A DNA stretch of 64,000 nucleotides, from the NCBI RefSeq assembly GCF_023159225.1, contig NC_063161.1:118027958-118091957 (forward strand), given 5' to 3'. The position numbers and the translations under genes were made by a program. The notes under the pieces were generated by a model that ran no database searches, was not told where the DNA came from, and saw nothing but the letters and a program-made list of their open reading frames with translations. Source of the DNA: Perognathus longimembris pacificus (taxonomy: Eukaryota > Chordata > Mammalia > Rodentia > Heteromyidae). Below, in pieces: positions 1 through 11,798 of this stretch (its first letter is position 1; the number at the start of each line of letters is the position of its first letter).

Positions 1-635
1 GATGTGCTGTTGGAGATGTGGATTGGCAGTACAATTATTGAAAAATAATAGAATGGCATCAGGGAACGTCATGACCATTCTATGTTTAATGCGTTAGTAA
101 GGATAATTCTAGACTGTGGAGGCCTTAACTAAGCTGGCAATAATGAGAACTGAAGATGGAAACTAGCTTTAAAACTTTTGAAACCTTATGCATATGTCTC
201 TCATAGTAAGTAGGTGCTGTGATTTCTTATAATCCTTTTAATGTCTAGAACCACTTATTTGCATTTTTGAGTTTTTTGAGTCCATGCACTTGTCCCTTCA
301 TTGAAAGTCATCAGCCAAGTCAATGCAAGGCATTGAAAGATTATATCTCACTCTACTGCCATCTTCATGTGAATAAATATAATTTTGGGATTTTTTTGAA
401 CACAAGAGCCTTAAAAGTTATTGGAGTACAATCTTGTTTCATGTGATACAGAGAGGAAGAATACAATAGTAACAAGACTTTACTTGAACTTGTGCTTATA
501 ACAGAGTATGTACATTATAATACAAACTGAAAGCACAGCTAAAATTTTAAATTGTAAATAAAATTGTAGACATAAGAATTAGTTAAGAATGTAGCCAGGA
601 AAATGATATTTAGGCCATCATTAAGAGTATATATT

Positions 636-865
636 GTTGGGTGGGGATGGTTGACACCTGTAATTCTAGCTACTTAGAAGGCTGAGATCTGAGGATTGCC
701 CTTTCAGGCAAGCCTGGGTAGGAAAGTCCATGAAACTCTTATCTCCACTTAACTACCAAAAAGCTGGAAGTGGAGCTGTTCCTCAAAGTGATAGAGCACA
801 AAAGCACAGGGACTGTACCTAGGCCTTGATTTCAAAGCCCAAGGACTGGCACCAGAGAAGGTAGG
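636..865 (+). mobile_element. B1-Geo/dID-type dimeric SINE, sense
   Basis: The left half is B1-like (GACACCTGTAATTCTAGCTA, AGGCTGAGATCTGAGGATTG). The right half, GGAAGTGGAGCTGTTCCTCA to CCCAAGGACTGGC, is the same monomer that forms the right half of IDL-Geo. It runs into a GGAA microsatellite grown from its tail. Confidence 0.82.
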
Positions 866-970
866 AAGGGAGGGAGGGAGGGCAGGGCAGGGAAGGAAGG
901 GAAGGAAGGAAGGAAGGAAGGAAGGAAGGAAGGAAGGAAGGAAGGAAGGAAGGAAGGAAGGAAGGAAGGA
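861..970. repeat. (GGAA)n / (GGGA)n microsatellite
   Basis: A GGGA-rich start and about 18 pure GGAA units follow the SINE at 636-865, probably grown from its A-rich tail. Confidence 0.97.
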
Positions 971-1016
971 TTAATGGGATAGATTTGAAGTCCTAATGAT
1001 AAAAATCTTTTTGTTT

Positions 1017-1235
1017 AGCGGGGCACTTGGAGGCTCATGCCTGTAATACTAGATCATCAGGAGGCTGAAATCTGAGGATTTCAGTTTGATGTATGCAGAG
1101 GCAGATAAATCTCTTTTTTGTTAACCAACAAAAAGCTAGAACTGGCTCAAGTGATTGAGTACCAATTATAAGTAAAAAACCCAAATGCAATCCTGAGGCC
1201 CTAAGTTCAAGTTATAGTAACAGCATGCACAAAAA
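1017..1235 (+). mobile_element. B1-Geo/dID-type dimeric SINE, sense
   Basis: GGCTCATGCCTGTAATACTA, AGGAGGCTGAAATCTGAGGA and then AGCTAGAACTGGCTCAAGTG to CTAAGTTCAAGTTATAG. Same arrangement as 636-865, older. Confidence 0.75.
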
Positions 1236-1240
1236 TGTAA

Positions 1241-3890
1241 TTTTGTTAAATTCACTCTATAACATGCCTATAATTAAATTAGAAATGTTTCTTATAGAAA
1301 ACAGTGGTATTTCTCTTGTCATGGTGGTATGGAAAGAACAAAGTGAGGATTTATCTGTCCCTCTCATAACCATTATTGTATGATATTTGCTATAATTACA
1401 CATACTGAACCAGAGAGAAAAGATGATGTGAATCTTAAATATTTATGTGGGAAGAGTTTTGAGAACACTTATCTAGTGCCTATAATATAGGAAGTAATTT
1501 CATATTTGTAGCCATGGCAGAGATTGCTGCCTAAAGCCAACTTTGCTATGCAATAAAATTCATTTAAGAGGTAGCTAATAGTGTTTCCATAATTGCACAG
1601 TGTGAAGTACAGACAAGGGTGTATTGCATAGTTCAGCCTAGCAGCCACAGCCTTCTGTTTCCTGTACTCACCTAAACTCTAAATTCGTCTCTTCCAGTTT
1701 GTCTACTTATTTCGAACTTGTTATGCTAATTAGAGATATCTGCATAATGTAATATGGTTCCAGGACTCTCTTCATTATTTACATTTAATGAGCCATTTGT
1801 AGCAATTAACTTAAAAAAAGAAAATAGGGTTATTTTGATTCATGCTTTCAGAAGTTCCAAGCCAAGACTGAGCAACTACAGTACTTTGGGTCTCCAATGT
1901 AGGCAGCACATTATGACATTAGCACAAGACGGAGCAAAACTGCCCTTTTTTATGAACCAGGAGGTGGAGAGAGTGACACTAGAGTCTCCAGGAATCATTT
2001 AATGAATCAGATACTGCTTAAGGGGAGAGGTAACATTGTTCAACAAGAGGAACAGTTGATGAACTATGAGCTGTAGAAAAAAAGGGGGAAAATGACATCT
2101 AATGCAATTGAATGCTCAGGTCTGGTTTACAATGTCATTCTTCAGTGAAAGGAGCCAGGGCTCCAAGGTGAAATGGCTGATTCTGGGACAGGGACAGGAA
2201 ATATGCAAGGTGAGTCTGGAGCCTTTTGCAGTGCCAGAAGCCAATAAGATTCTAGAAGACAAAGGATCTCGATGAGAGTGTGTCAAAGAGCTCCCACTGG
2301 CCAAAGAGAATATTCAGAGCAAAAACAGTAGCAAATATAGTCCTGCTCATAACTTGAAGTATTAAGTAAATATTACCCTCAAGTCCATAATGATGGATGT
2401 AAATGATTAACTACATTGGTAATAGAAATGCCGAATTTCACCTAATTTCAGCACTCTGTCCTAAAGAGAAGAAAAGTAGAACTCACCACTCACCAAGGTT
2501 GAGCTGCTCAGAGTCTGTCCTAGACTTCCTGCCAATGAGTACAGTCTGGACAGGTAGAGGAGGGAATAACTCTGCAGCATAGAAACATGACAGCCACTAT
2601 TCCAATTCCATGTCACCTGTGATAAATCATTCTTGAGTGATTATTTCTGTGTCCCCAAAATATCTAGCTCAGTGTCTGGGAGGACATGATTACTCAGTAG
2701 CATTTTGAGGATAATATATACTTGTTATGCCCACATCTTTCAGGTGCTTTCAGCATTCCTCAGTCGGAGACACTGCATGAAATATCAGATGCACCTGGCT
2801 TTACTTTAGGGTTCTTCCAAGCCCTGCCTCTCTGTGACCATCTAAACTCCTTCATGCTGTAGCTTGATTATGACCCAGTTAGTTAACTTTGATCTTGATT
2901 TCTTTTTTATCATATGTCCTCTTTAGAGTGGAAGAATTACTGTTAATGCTTTCTGAGGTCCTGCCTCAGAAATCTTACAGGATGCACCTGATCTTGTGCA
3001 CTGAGCTCCTGTGGACAGCTAATAGGTCCAAGACAATGTGAGCACCTGTCTAGGGAGGAAGTTCGTCTTTGTAAATGCTACTATGGCCTGTGGGGTGGGG
3101 AGTGGAGGGGGGCAGTCTTCTAAGGGAGATCCATGCTTTCCCCTGCCTTCAAGTCCCTCATATTTACTAAGGCAAAGGGTCAGTACAGGGGACACTTAGG
3201 AAAATAAACTACAAAGACTTTAAAGCACTTACAATGCAGTAAAAAGTTATCCTCATGTAGTGTGAATTATTGTTTGCTCTGAACATTTGCTTTTAAAGCT
3301 TAACCCAGGGTCCCTTATCTTTCTAGAACATCTTGCCTGTCTGAATTGTAGATGTAGGATTTACTAGAAGAAACAGACCCCAGTATATCAGCCTCCAAGC
3401 CCTAATCCCAAAGTAATGACCAGTATCATACTTTCAAATGTGCCTTGAGGGAAAAAGCATGCTCTGTAGCATGAACAGACTGGGGCTTTCCATACTTATC
3501 AGAGTCCTGGAGGCTGGTTAAAGTTAATGAAGGCTGTGTCCCCACAGGTGCTATGTGCTGGATTTTCTGCCATCTAACATTTGTATTTTTCTTTGTCAAG
3601 GCGTGACTAGCTTTTTTTTAAGTCCCTGAGGGAATTGTGACTGAAGTTAAGATTCTTGTGACTTTACCTTCTCTACTTTGGGATGAATTTCCCTAAGGAA
3701 TGCCATCCCACCATTCCAGTAACCTTAACCTGTTTTTCATAATCTCAGGACCCATGGGTTTTAAAGAACAATTGTATGTAAGCTCTTGAACCAAGAAGAT
3801 CCATGTGTTTTAAGACTACTTTTATGACTGAGGTGTCAAGGTTGGTTTAAAATAGCTTTTTTACCTGTGAAAAGCTGTATGAGTTTCACA
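1241..3890. other. Intron 1, no feature recognised
   Basis: Unique-looking sequence. No coding signal, repeat family or RNA gene was recognised. Confidence 0.6.
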
Positions 3891-3897
3891 CTACCTT

Positions 3898-4252
3898 TTT
3901 TTTTTTTAATATGAGGCTTGAACTGAAAGCCTTGCATTTTCCAGGCAAATTCCGTACCACTTGAATGAAGTCTCTAGTCCTTTGGGGTTTAATTGTTTCA
4001 GGTAGGGGTGCTTCTGCCAATCACTGACCTTGGACCATAATGCTGTCTACACCTTCTGCAAAGCGGAGATCAGAAATTATAGGAATGAACCACTACATCA
4101 AGCTTCTTCTTTGAGACTCTCAATGACTTTTTGGGGGATGGAGACAGCAGGGGTTGGCCTCAAATCATGATTCTCCTGTCCTCAAGCCATGATCTTCCTA
4201 TTTCTGCCTTTCAAGTAGCTGAGATTACCGTTGTAAGCCATTGTGGCTAGCT
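3898..4252 (-). mobile_element. B1-B1-ID trimeric SINE, antisense
   Basis: On the + strand an ID-type part with T-rich tail (GGCTTGAACTGAAAGCCTTG, CCGTACCACTTGAATGAAGT) is followed by one reverse B1 (AGATCAGAAATTATAGGAAT, GAACCACTACATCAAGC) and a second reverse B1 (GGTTGGCCTCAAATCATGAT, AGTAGCTGAGATTACCGTTG). An L1 3' end inserted at its edge (4253-4404). Confidence 0.68.
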
Positions 4253-4268
4253 CAACTAAAGATTTTTA

Positions 4269-4388
4269 TCTTTTATATGTATTTTTTATTATCAAACTGA
4301 ATTACAGAGAGGTTACAGTTTCATACATTAGGCATTGGATACATTTCTTGTACTGTTTGTTACCTCGTCCCTCATTCCCCCCTCCCCC
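4269..4388 (-). mobile_element. L1 3' end, 120 bp, antisense
   Basis: Read on the - strand this is the L1 3' terminus: a G-run, then ACAGTACAAGAAATGTATCC, a TCTCTGTAATTC-type segment and a TTGATAATAAAAAATA tail, closely like 20860-20970. It is flanked by CAACTAAAGATTTTTA at 4253-4268 and 4389-4404. The L1 copy is truncated inside its G-rich polypurine tract. Confidence 0.9.
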
Positions 4389-4404
4389 CAACTAAAGATT
4401 TTTA

Positions 4405-5689
4405 AAAGTAGGAACTATCTTATGGCAAGGCTCTGCATTCTGTTCAGTTAATTCTTTTCTAAATTATTACTTTGTTGAGATAATTACTTATTCCTGAATT
4501 CTGTTTTATGTTCTCATTACTAGATTCTTTCCATGAAGTATGAAGATTGCAAAATTGCTCTTTAAAAGAATTGTACCTCCCCTCATATCTTTAGTAGAGA
4601 AATTGAAACTCCATTTCCTTTTATCACATTTTTCAAGTCCTCTGTTTTCATTTAATTCAGTTCAGAACTGTTTTCTTTGACAACCTCTGGAGGAACAGAT
4701 GTAGAGCTTGGAGAGTCGGTGCCTAGTTACTCTTCACTGAGATGCCAAAATTACAGGCATCTTCTGCTCCTGACTTGTTTCACCTAATTTGTTTCTTGTT
4801 TCTATCTGAAGCATTAGCTTTCAAATGTTACTTGAGAATCTATGAATATCTTAGATTGAATATGGGACAAGACTGATTGTCTAGTAATCATTAGCATTAA
4901 TCATGAACCAATCAGCTTTGTGGTTTATATCACATGCAGTGATGCTCAAGTGAAAAAAAAAAGATAAAGAATTATGTAGGATCTTCTAGGTTGCTCGAGT
5001 AGGCACCTTATAGGATGCTATACATGTTCTCACAGATTGCCAGTTCTTTTCAGTTTTGGACTTGAATGACTTTACATAGCTGTTATAAAGTACCCACATA
5101 TACCACATAAGCATCCTGGTGTTCTTTAAGGATATGTCCAAGAGTGGTCTGTTTCAACCAGGAGAAGAAATGGAAGAACAGAACCTAATTTGATTGTAGT
5201 CATTAAGATTGTAAAATTGTGTAGCCAGTTTCTGAGAACTTACTTCTATGGTATACAAATGATGTATGATAAAACACATGAGAAGTTGTTAAATCTATTT
5301 TTGAAATGGCAAAGATCTGTAAAGAGGCCAACTATATTTATGTCACTGGGATTATGTGATGTTGCATCTCTCAGCGAAGTACTGTGTAGATGTTGAAGAG
5401 ATGTAGAAAGTGGCCATAATCAGGTCAATGGCCTGTGGATTGGGGTCCTCCTTTAGGGGCTGGTATTACTTTCCATTACTGAACTCAAAAGCATTCCTTC
5501 AGTTTTGACTCTCACTAGGAGGAAATTTTGAATGCTCTTAGGTTGCACTAGATAGACACGGGAGCAGAGATGAACATGTTTTTGCTTTGTAAGGGTTGTC
5601 AATACTTCTGTGAAAAATAGGAGTAGAGAAGGTATTTTTGTATAATTTTGCTCACACAAATGTACATAGTACAAAGACCCATATAGGGT

Positions 5690-5720
<31 letters not shown>

Positions 5721-6639
5721 TTTGTTATTCTGCCATTTTATACAAGTGTCTTTCTACCGACATATAAACAGAACAATTACTGTCTGGAAATTTGTAATTT
5801 TCTCTCTAGACAATATTATTTCACAAGAACTGAATTGGATTTTCTAAGAACTTAGGTTCTGTGGTGGGCTAATTAAGTAAGCAGGGAATGAAATGTCTTG
5901 TAAAAGCCTCAATTGGAGGGACATTTTATTTTTATGCCAGAATTGGCACAAATATTGGTATATAAAAAATAATAATGGTTTGTATCATGGGTATAATTTA
6001 ATTATTGTTGGTAGAAAGTGAATTACTGAATGGAGAGTGGAAATACAGCAAATTATTATCTGAATTTATACAAAGCACATACTAGGTTTCTGTTCCTAAT
6101 AATCTCAACATTTTAATTAGCAATGAATTTTTTCTTTTTGTTTGTTAGAAACTTTTATTCACTTAGAAAGGAAAAAAATTACATTAAAACAATTGGAGAT
6201 AGAAGCTGAGTTTGGAACACACCAAATCTGGTGCTGATCATCTGGTTTTGTGCTGGCAAGAAAGTGTTCTTTTTTGCCTGAGAAGTTTTAAACTGTTCTA
6301 TTCTGAAAACAACTTCCTTTTTTTTTTTTTTTTTAATACTCAGATCACTGGATTGCTGGGTGCTAGGCATGGTATGCCAGCAGCAGTCAACCATATTGAC
6401 CGACAGCCTTTGAATTTAATTTATAAAATGTCATCTTTTTTTCTTCCTATCAACTGAGATGGGAGAGCTGAATTCAGGGAGAAGGTGAATATTTGAAGGG
6501 TGTGAATATTGTGTGTGATAGATATGGATATAGCCGTCTATAGTGAAGTGAGAGGAGGCATTATTCTTTCTGGATTACTGTATCAATAAAATAAAGAAGG
6601 TTGTTTCTTCAGAGGTGTTGCAATGAAGCATTAAATTTT
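4405..6639. other. Intron 1, no feature beyond simple repeats
   Basis: Contains the (CA)n at 5690 and a T-run at 6318-6335. Nothing else recognised. Confidence 0.6.
5690..5717. repeat. (CA)n microsatellite
   Basis: About 14 CA units. Confidence 0.97.
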
Positions 6640-6860
6640 TTCTCTGGAGGCTAATGAGATCTAGAAGATCATGTTTGGAGGCTAGCCTGATAGAAAAGTC
6701 TGAGAGACTTCATAGTCAATGAACTAGCAAAAATTGGACTGCAGTGTGGCTCAAGAGGCAGAATGTTATGACTTGCTCTCAGGCCAAGAGCAAGTAAGCC
6801 AGGAGAGCACAAGGCCTTGAGTTCAACCCCTGATGCTAGCAAAACAAAACATCAACCCCC
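6640..6860 (+). mobile_element. B1-Geo/dID-type SINE, sense
   Basis: GGAGGCTAATGAGATCTAGA, GCTAGCCTGATAGAAAAGTC, ACTGCAGTGTGGCTCAAGAG and CCTTGAGTTCAACCCCTGAT. It has lost its first B1 bases. A C-rich/CA-rich tail follows to about 6890. Confidence 0.75.
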
Positions 6861-7180
6861 CCCCCAACACACACACCAAATTAAAAGAAAATTAAAAATG
6901 ACCAAAGTTCATATTTACAGGGCTTACTAAAATCTTTGTAGGTAGTGTATTTTTGAGTGTACGTGTATGAAATAGTGTCAACATTTTTTCTTTTGCATGG
7001 GAATCACAGCATTGAATTTTCAAGAAATTAGTGAAAATTATGAAAAACTCTTAAGATGAGTTAATAAAGAAGAATAGAAAAATGCAATTGCTAAAGGAGA
7101 AAAAGGCCCTGCAAAGATTACTGTAGAAAATATAAAGGAAGAAAATCATTAGAAGAGACAGGTAATAAGAATGCTATCTT

Positions 7181-7306
7181 CTACTATGTAACTGCACCCT
7201 CTTTGCACAACACCTTGTAAAAAAATTTATGTTCAATTAATAATAAAAAAAATATATAAAAAAACTTATACTTCACACAACCAAAAACCAAAAGCATTAA
7301 AAAAAA
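7181..7306 (+). mobile_element. L1 3'-end remnant with A-rich tail
   Basis: The stretch is flanked by AAGAATGCTATCTT (7167-7180) and AAGAATGCTGTCTT (7307-7320), one mismatch. Its start, ATGTAACTGCACCCTCTTTG followed by CACAACACCTTGT and A-rich sequence, aligns with the terminal part of the window's L1 (GTAACCTCTCTGTACATCAGTTTGAT). I infer a 5'-truncated L1 of an older subfamily. The tail is long, impure and AT-rich. Confidence 0.65.
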
Positions 7307-7320
7307 AAGAATGCTGTCTT

Positions 7321-8245
7321 ATTCTGGTTCCTTTTTGTGGCTTTGTCCAGAGAGTAAAAATTCAGGTGTCAATTGCTCTCTTACTAAGATGTCTTCATTT
7401 TCCCAAACTCAAATTCAATCCATCTGCGTTCTTCAAATGACAGGCATGTGGTAAAAAGTGGAAACCCAGGAGCTTGCCCCCGCTTGATACACAGTAGACT
7501 GGATGCCTGAGGTACCAGCAGATATTGGAGATTTATTTTTTATTTCCCAAAGGTTAAAAACTTTGCCTAGCTTTTCTCTACTGTACACATAAGGAGTAAT
7601 TGAATTACCTCTGCTGAGTCAATAAGGTTTTTGGTGTCATATAATCTCAGGCAAACAAATGTGATTGCTTAGATCTCCATACTCTCCTGCAGATGGCAAC
7701 TTTCAGGAGGCGGCCGGAGGTCCTGAGCTCCCTGTGTGCTTGCCTGGGGCCTCTGACCTTCTCTATAAAAAGGGCTTTCTGTATTGATGCTCCCGGGTGG
7801 TGGCTGTGGCTCGAATGGCAGTTACATAATCTCAGTCCCTTTTTTTTTGTCAGGGTGGCCATTATGCAGGCAGAGCTAAGAGTTGATTTCTTCTTGGCAG
7901 GACTAAGCAGAGAAAAATCTATTTCTTTCTCTCTTCTTTTTTTTCTTAAATGGAAACAATCATGAAAAAAAAACACCTTGATGTCACCGAAATTGGAGAT
8001 TGATATTTTATCTGAAGGAATTGATGGGGAATATCAAGGTTATTTCTTTGATTTGACCTTAGTAATAAAGATCTTTTTGTAGTGACATTGAGTTTTGAAA
8101 CACACTTGAAATCTTAAGGACAGAGGGGCAGGAAAGGAAAAGAAAACATTAAACCAGATGGCAGACCCACTATCTGTAGTCCAGGCTGTTTCTAAGCTTG
8201 TCTGCAATATGATACCAATCTGATGACTGCCTTGAGTGCTTTTCT
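7321..8245. other. Intron 1 with a small GC-richer island
   Basis: About 7690-7830 is GC-richer than its surroundings and carries CTATAAAAAGG at about 7762. No gene or repeat recognised. Confidence 0.5.
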
Positions 8246-8360
8246 TCTCTCCCTTTTTTTAAAGGATCATACCATGTATATAGGCTGGTCTCAAACCTGA
8301 AATATTCTTGTTTTAGCCCCCAAGTACTAGATTGTGGATGTGTACCACCACACCCAGGTG
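8246..8360 (-). mobile_element. B1 monomer, antisense, old
   Basis: ATAGGCTGGTCTCAAACCTG, TTTTAGCCCCCAAGTACTAG and ATGTGTACCACCACACCCAG are reverse B1. Confidence 0.7.
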
Positions 8361-8613
8361 AGCCTCTTCTTCCCTATCCCTTCACTATTATAAGTCTTGT
8401 ATGATCCCCAAAACTTCCCATTTGAATTAGGGGCAGCCTTAGGACTCAGAGAAGGCACAAACCACTGACATATAAAGAGTGTCTTCCCCTTTTTCAAAGA
8501 AGCAGTTTTTTAAACTCAAGGATATTTTCAGTGCAATTTATTCTTACATTTCAAATTTTTGTTTCTTGAAGGTATACATATATACATATACGTATATATG
8601 TGTGTTTATGTGT

Positions 8614-8614
<1 letters not shown>

Positions 8615-8660
<46 letters not shown>
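8615..8660. repeat. (GT)n microsatellite
   Basis: About 23 GT units, preceded by an AT/GT-rich stretch (8574-8614). Confidence 0.97.
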
Positions 8661-8662
<2 letters not shown>

Positions 8663-8850
8663 CCTGGGGATTAAACTCAGGCCCACATATTCTTTCTTAA
8701 CTTTTTTCTTCAAGATTGGCACTCTCCCACTTGAGTCATACTTCCACCTGCAGCTTTTTGCTGGTCACCTTCATAAGCCTTACAGATTTCAGTTGTGTTG
8801 TCTAAAAACATGGTGTTTTCTGACTCTGAATTTCAAGCCATGGTGTCACC
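8661..8850 (-). mobile_element. dID/Geo-containing SINE, antisense, old
   Basis: ATCCTGGGGATTAAACTCAG and TTGGCACTCTCCCACTTGAG are the reverse of the right monomer. The adjoining (GT)n tract is probably its expanded tail. The B1 part (to about 8850) is barely recognisable. Confidence 0.6.
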
Positions 8851-8929
8851 AGTGACTGATTTGTTGTTACTGTGGGTTTGCTTGTTGATTTTGTTTGTTG
8901 TTACTTATTTATTTGTGGTTCCTGTGGGT

Positions 8930-9025
8930 TTGTTGTTACTGGGTCTTACTATGTAGCCGAGGCCATCCAAGACTCATCCTCTATATTGCTGGAAATCTAA
9001 GTATATACCACCATGCCTGGCTAAT
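8930..9025 (-). mobile_element. B1 monomer, antisense
   Basis: TACTGGGTCTTACTATGTAG, CCGAGGCCATCCAAGACTCA and ATACCACCATGCCTGGCTAA are the reverse of B1. Confidence 0.78.
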
Positions 9026-9170
9026 TTCTTACTTTAAAAATATATGAAAGAATCAGTTTTGTGTGCAGGTAGCTTTCTAGAGAGTTCTAAGTACTGGACT
9101 ATATAAAGACAGGAATAGGTAGAGAAATGGTTGAATTTAGTGAATGGAGAGAATCAGAAGGATAGCCTTG

Positions 9171-9300
9171 GAAAGAACTTTAAATTTTTTTTCATGTTGG
9201 AATGGTTCTAGTTCCCAGACTTTAGATAAAATAGGAAAAGAACTTTAAATTTTTTTTTCATGTTGGAATGGTTCTAGTTCCCAGACTTTAGATAAACTAG
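9171..9300. repeat. Tandem duplication, two units of about 65 bp
   Basis: Unit 1 (9171-9234) and unit 2 (9235-9300) both run GAAAGAACTTTAAATT through CATGTTGGAATGGTTCTAGT to GATAAAATAG / GATAAACTAG. They differ by one T-run length, one A and one substitution. Confidence 0.95.
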
Positions 9301-11184
9301 GAAAATAGGACATACTAACATGAGCCTAATCTTTGTCAACTGAAATTGGTGAGTAATAAGCAACTGAAAGAGAGTAAAAGGAAATACAAGAATGAGTAAG
9401 ACAGGTGAAATATTTCAGAGAGGTCTTTTAACAAACTCTCTGGCTTTATTTCTGCATATATAAAGGAGTTTCATCAGCCTTTTCTATGACAGTTAAAACT
9501 CCTATGTAAGATGTTTCTGACCTTGAAGGGAAATGAGATAGTTACTTATTTTTTTCCACTTAGGTTTTTTTTTTATTCTTTTCCTAAAGGCACAGTACCT
9601 GAAAAAGAAATTGCAAACAGAAATACATGGAAAGGAAAAGCCAACATTTTCAGGAATATTCCCATAAATATATAAAATCATGATTTCTGCCACTTGCTGC
9701 CAGTCATTTAGTAGAGGTATACTAGGCACATAGGTAACATTTCCGAACACTCAAGGAGAAGGAAACAAGTAACTGCATCTTCTATTTTGGTCAGCTCAAT
9801 TAAACCAACCTGAAATTCATTCCTGCTAGACCACCAGAAACCTCGGGGTCACCCTCCAGAGGCTTCTTCTCCTGCACTCACCTTCCCTGTGTTCCACCAC
9901 CAACTAATGTGCACAGCCTAGGAAAGAATTTCAGTGAGCTCTGCCTTCAAGCAGGGACTTGGGAGCCTTAGTATCTAGTCTCTGCCGGCTTCATGCTGTA
10001 TGGTCACCTTGTTGGACACTGGCCTTGTCTGGTTGTGCAATCATGCTCACCTGAGCAACTGTAAAGTTTCGTTAACCTGAGCTCCCAAGAAAGACCATGT
10101 GGCTCTATGAGCAAGGATGGCTTGGTTACATCAGTGGCTTGTCTGTTTTCTGTGTCACTTGAAATGGCACTAATGAATGGAATGTGCTTCAATTTTATGT
10201 AAGTAGTCATTGACACTTTGTTACATGTCCTTTGAACATCTCTTCATTCCTTCAGAATTTATAGCTAGGAGTCATGCTGATGTATGGAAAAGTAGAGCTG
10301 TTAAACTTTGACCCACAATGAATTTCCATTCCAGAATAGATGTACCAGTTGACATTCCTTTACATTACACACTTGCTGTTATCTCTATAGAAGAATAAAA
10401 TAGTTCTGAGTCCCTTGATCTCAGAAGAAGAACATATGGCCACACACATGGCAAAATCATCTCTGGAGAACTTGAGCTCCTCTTGAGCTTGGAATACATT
10501 TGCTATAAATTTATTGTTTTCTTGTTTAACTTTTTTCCCCTTAACTTTCGTTGAATTGGTCATATCGACCCATTTGGATTTAGCAAATGAGCTATTTACC
10601 TCATGTTCTTTCACAATATTTGAAATAATAGCCAGATTTTTCTCAGCCTTCATAATTTTTTCTTGTCTTTTTCTCTGACTGTATGAATTTACTCAGTAGC
10701 ATAACTATGAATTTAGGGCCTCCAACATAACATCTCCTAAAATGATACTTTAAAACCTACTTGTGAGCTGAAAAATTCATCAGAACTCTAGAGGAGTGGG
10801 AGGCCTTTTCTGTGGTCCCTTTCTCTCACACAGATAACCAATTATGGTTTCATCTTTTTTTCTTTAGCCTGACTTTTTTGACATTCTGAAATTTTTCTAA
10901 TTCCCCAGACTTAATCCTTATGCCTTAGAACTATTACTGTATTTCTATGCTTGTGAATGAAGAATCTCCTAAACTTTATAAAGGCACCTGTTAAAATTCT
11001 GTTGACAGTAAGGCCATATGGTTCCTGATATTTTAAATCAAATTCTGAGGCCTTAAACATATGGTATAAAGAATGCTAGACAAAAAGTTTTTCATATTTG
11101 AAACCTAACAAGCAGATGAACTCTCATCTCTAAGGCTTCTGTTAAAGAAATGGATGGAGCTTTCATCTGTGTCTTGTCATGCTA

Positions 11185-11265
11185 CATGGAGTGCATCTGC
11201 CCTTAGGCAAGTCATTTCATATTAGGCCTTAGTCCCAAATTGGTAAAAAAAAAAATCCCTTGTTT
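11185..11265 (+). mobile_element. MIR, sense, partial
   Basis: CCTTAGGCAAGTCATTTCAT followed by TTAGGCCTTAGTCCCAAATT resembles the MIR core. Diverged. Confidence 0.45.
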
Positions 11266-11544
11266 CTTTACCTCTCAGATAATAGCGAGCCCACAAATAA
11301 GAGAGGGAGGATATTCCAATAACATCACAAATTCAGCAAGGAACTCTCCTTCTACTGTTTGAGGGAACATTGAGTAGGTAGGGGAGATCTATACCCAGAC
11401 TCTTCCAAGAGGAGTAAGACTAGAAAATTTGAAAATCTCTTGCTACAGAACATGTAGACATGCTAGGTAAAACATAACAGATATGTGTTTGGGCTAGCTT
11501 AAAAGCAGTATCAAGAGGCTAAGAACTGAACTGTTCTAGGATGC

Positions 11545-11640
11545 CAGAGAGAAAGGGGGGAGGGGAAGAGAGAGAGAGAGAGGAGAGAGAGACAGACAGA
11601 CAGACAGAGACAGACAGGGAGGAGGAGGGAGAGAAATGGA
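11545..11640. repeat. Purine-rich low-complexity tract with (GA)n and (GACA)n
   Basis: G/A-only sequence with GA runs and five or six GACA units at about 11590-11617. Confidence 0.95.
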
Positions 11641-11798
11641 AAGATGGAAAGGCTTTGGTTTGATTTTGACCACTTTGAGGGATTAGTTTATTATAGTTGT
11701 ATACATGTGGATGATACAAAATTAGATACTCAGCAACAAAATATTTAAAGTTTAAAAACTTAAGTATTACAATACAATAGATTTAAGACTGAACCTAT

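Larger units (their letters stand above)
9301..11798. other. Intron 1, mostly unrecognised
   Basis: Only a possible MIR (11185) and the purine tract (11545) are identified. Confidence 0.6.

Noticed and set aside
7647..7976. Overlapping open frames on both strands (109 and 90 codons)
   Set aside because: They overlap on opposite strands, are low in complexity at one end (poly-T/poly-A), and match no protein family known to me.
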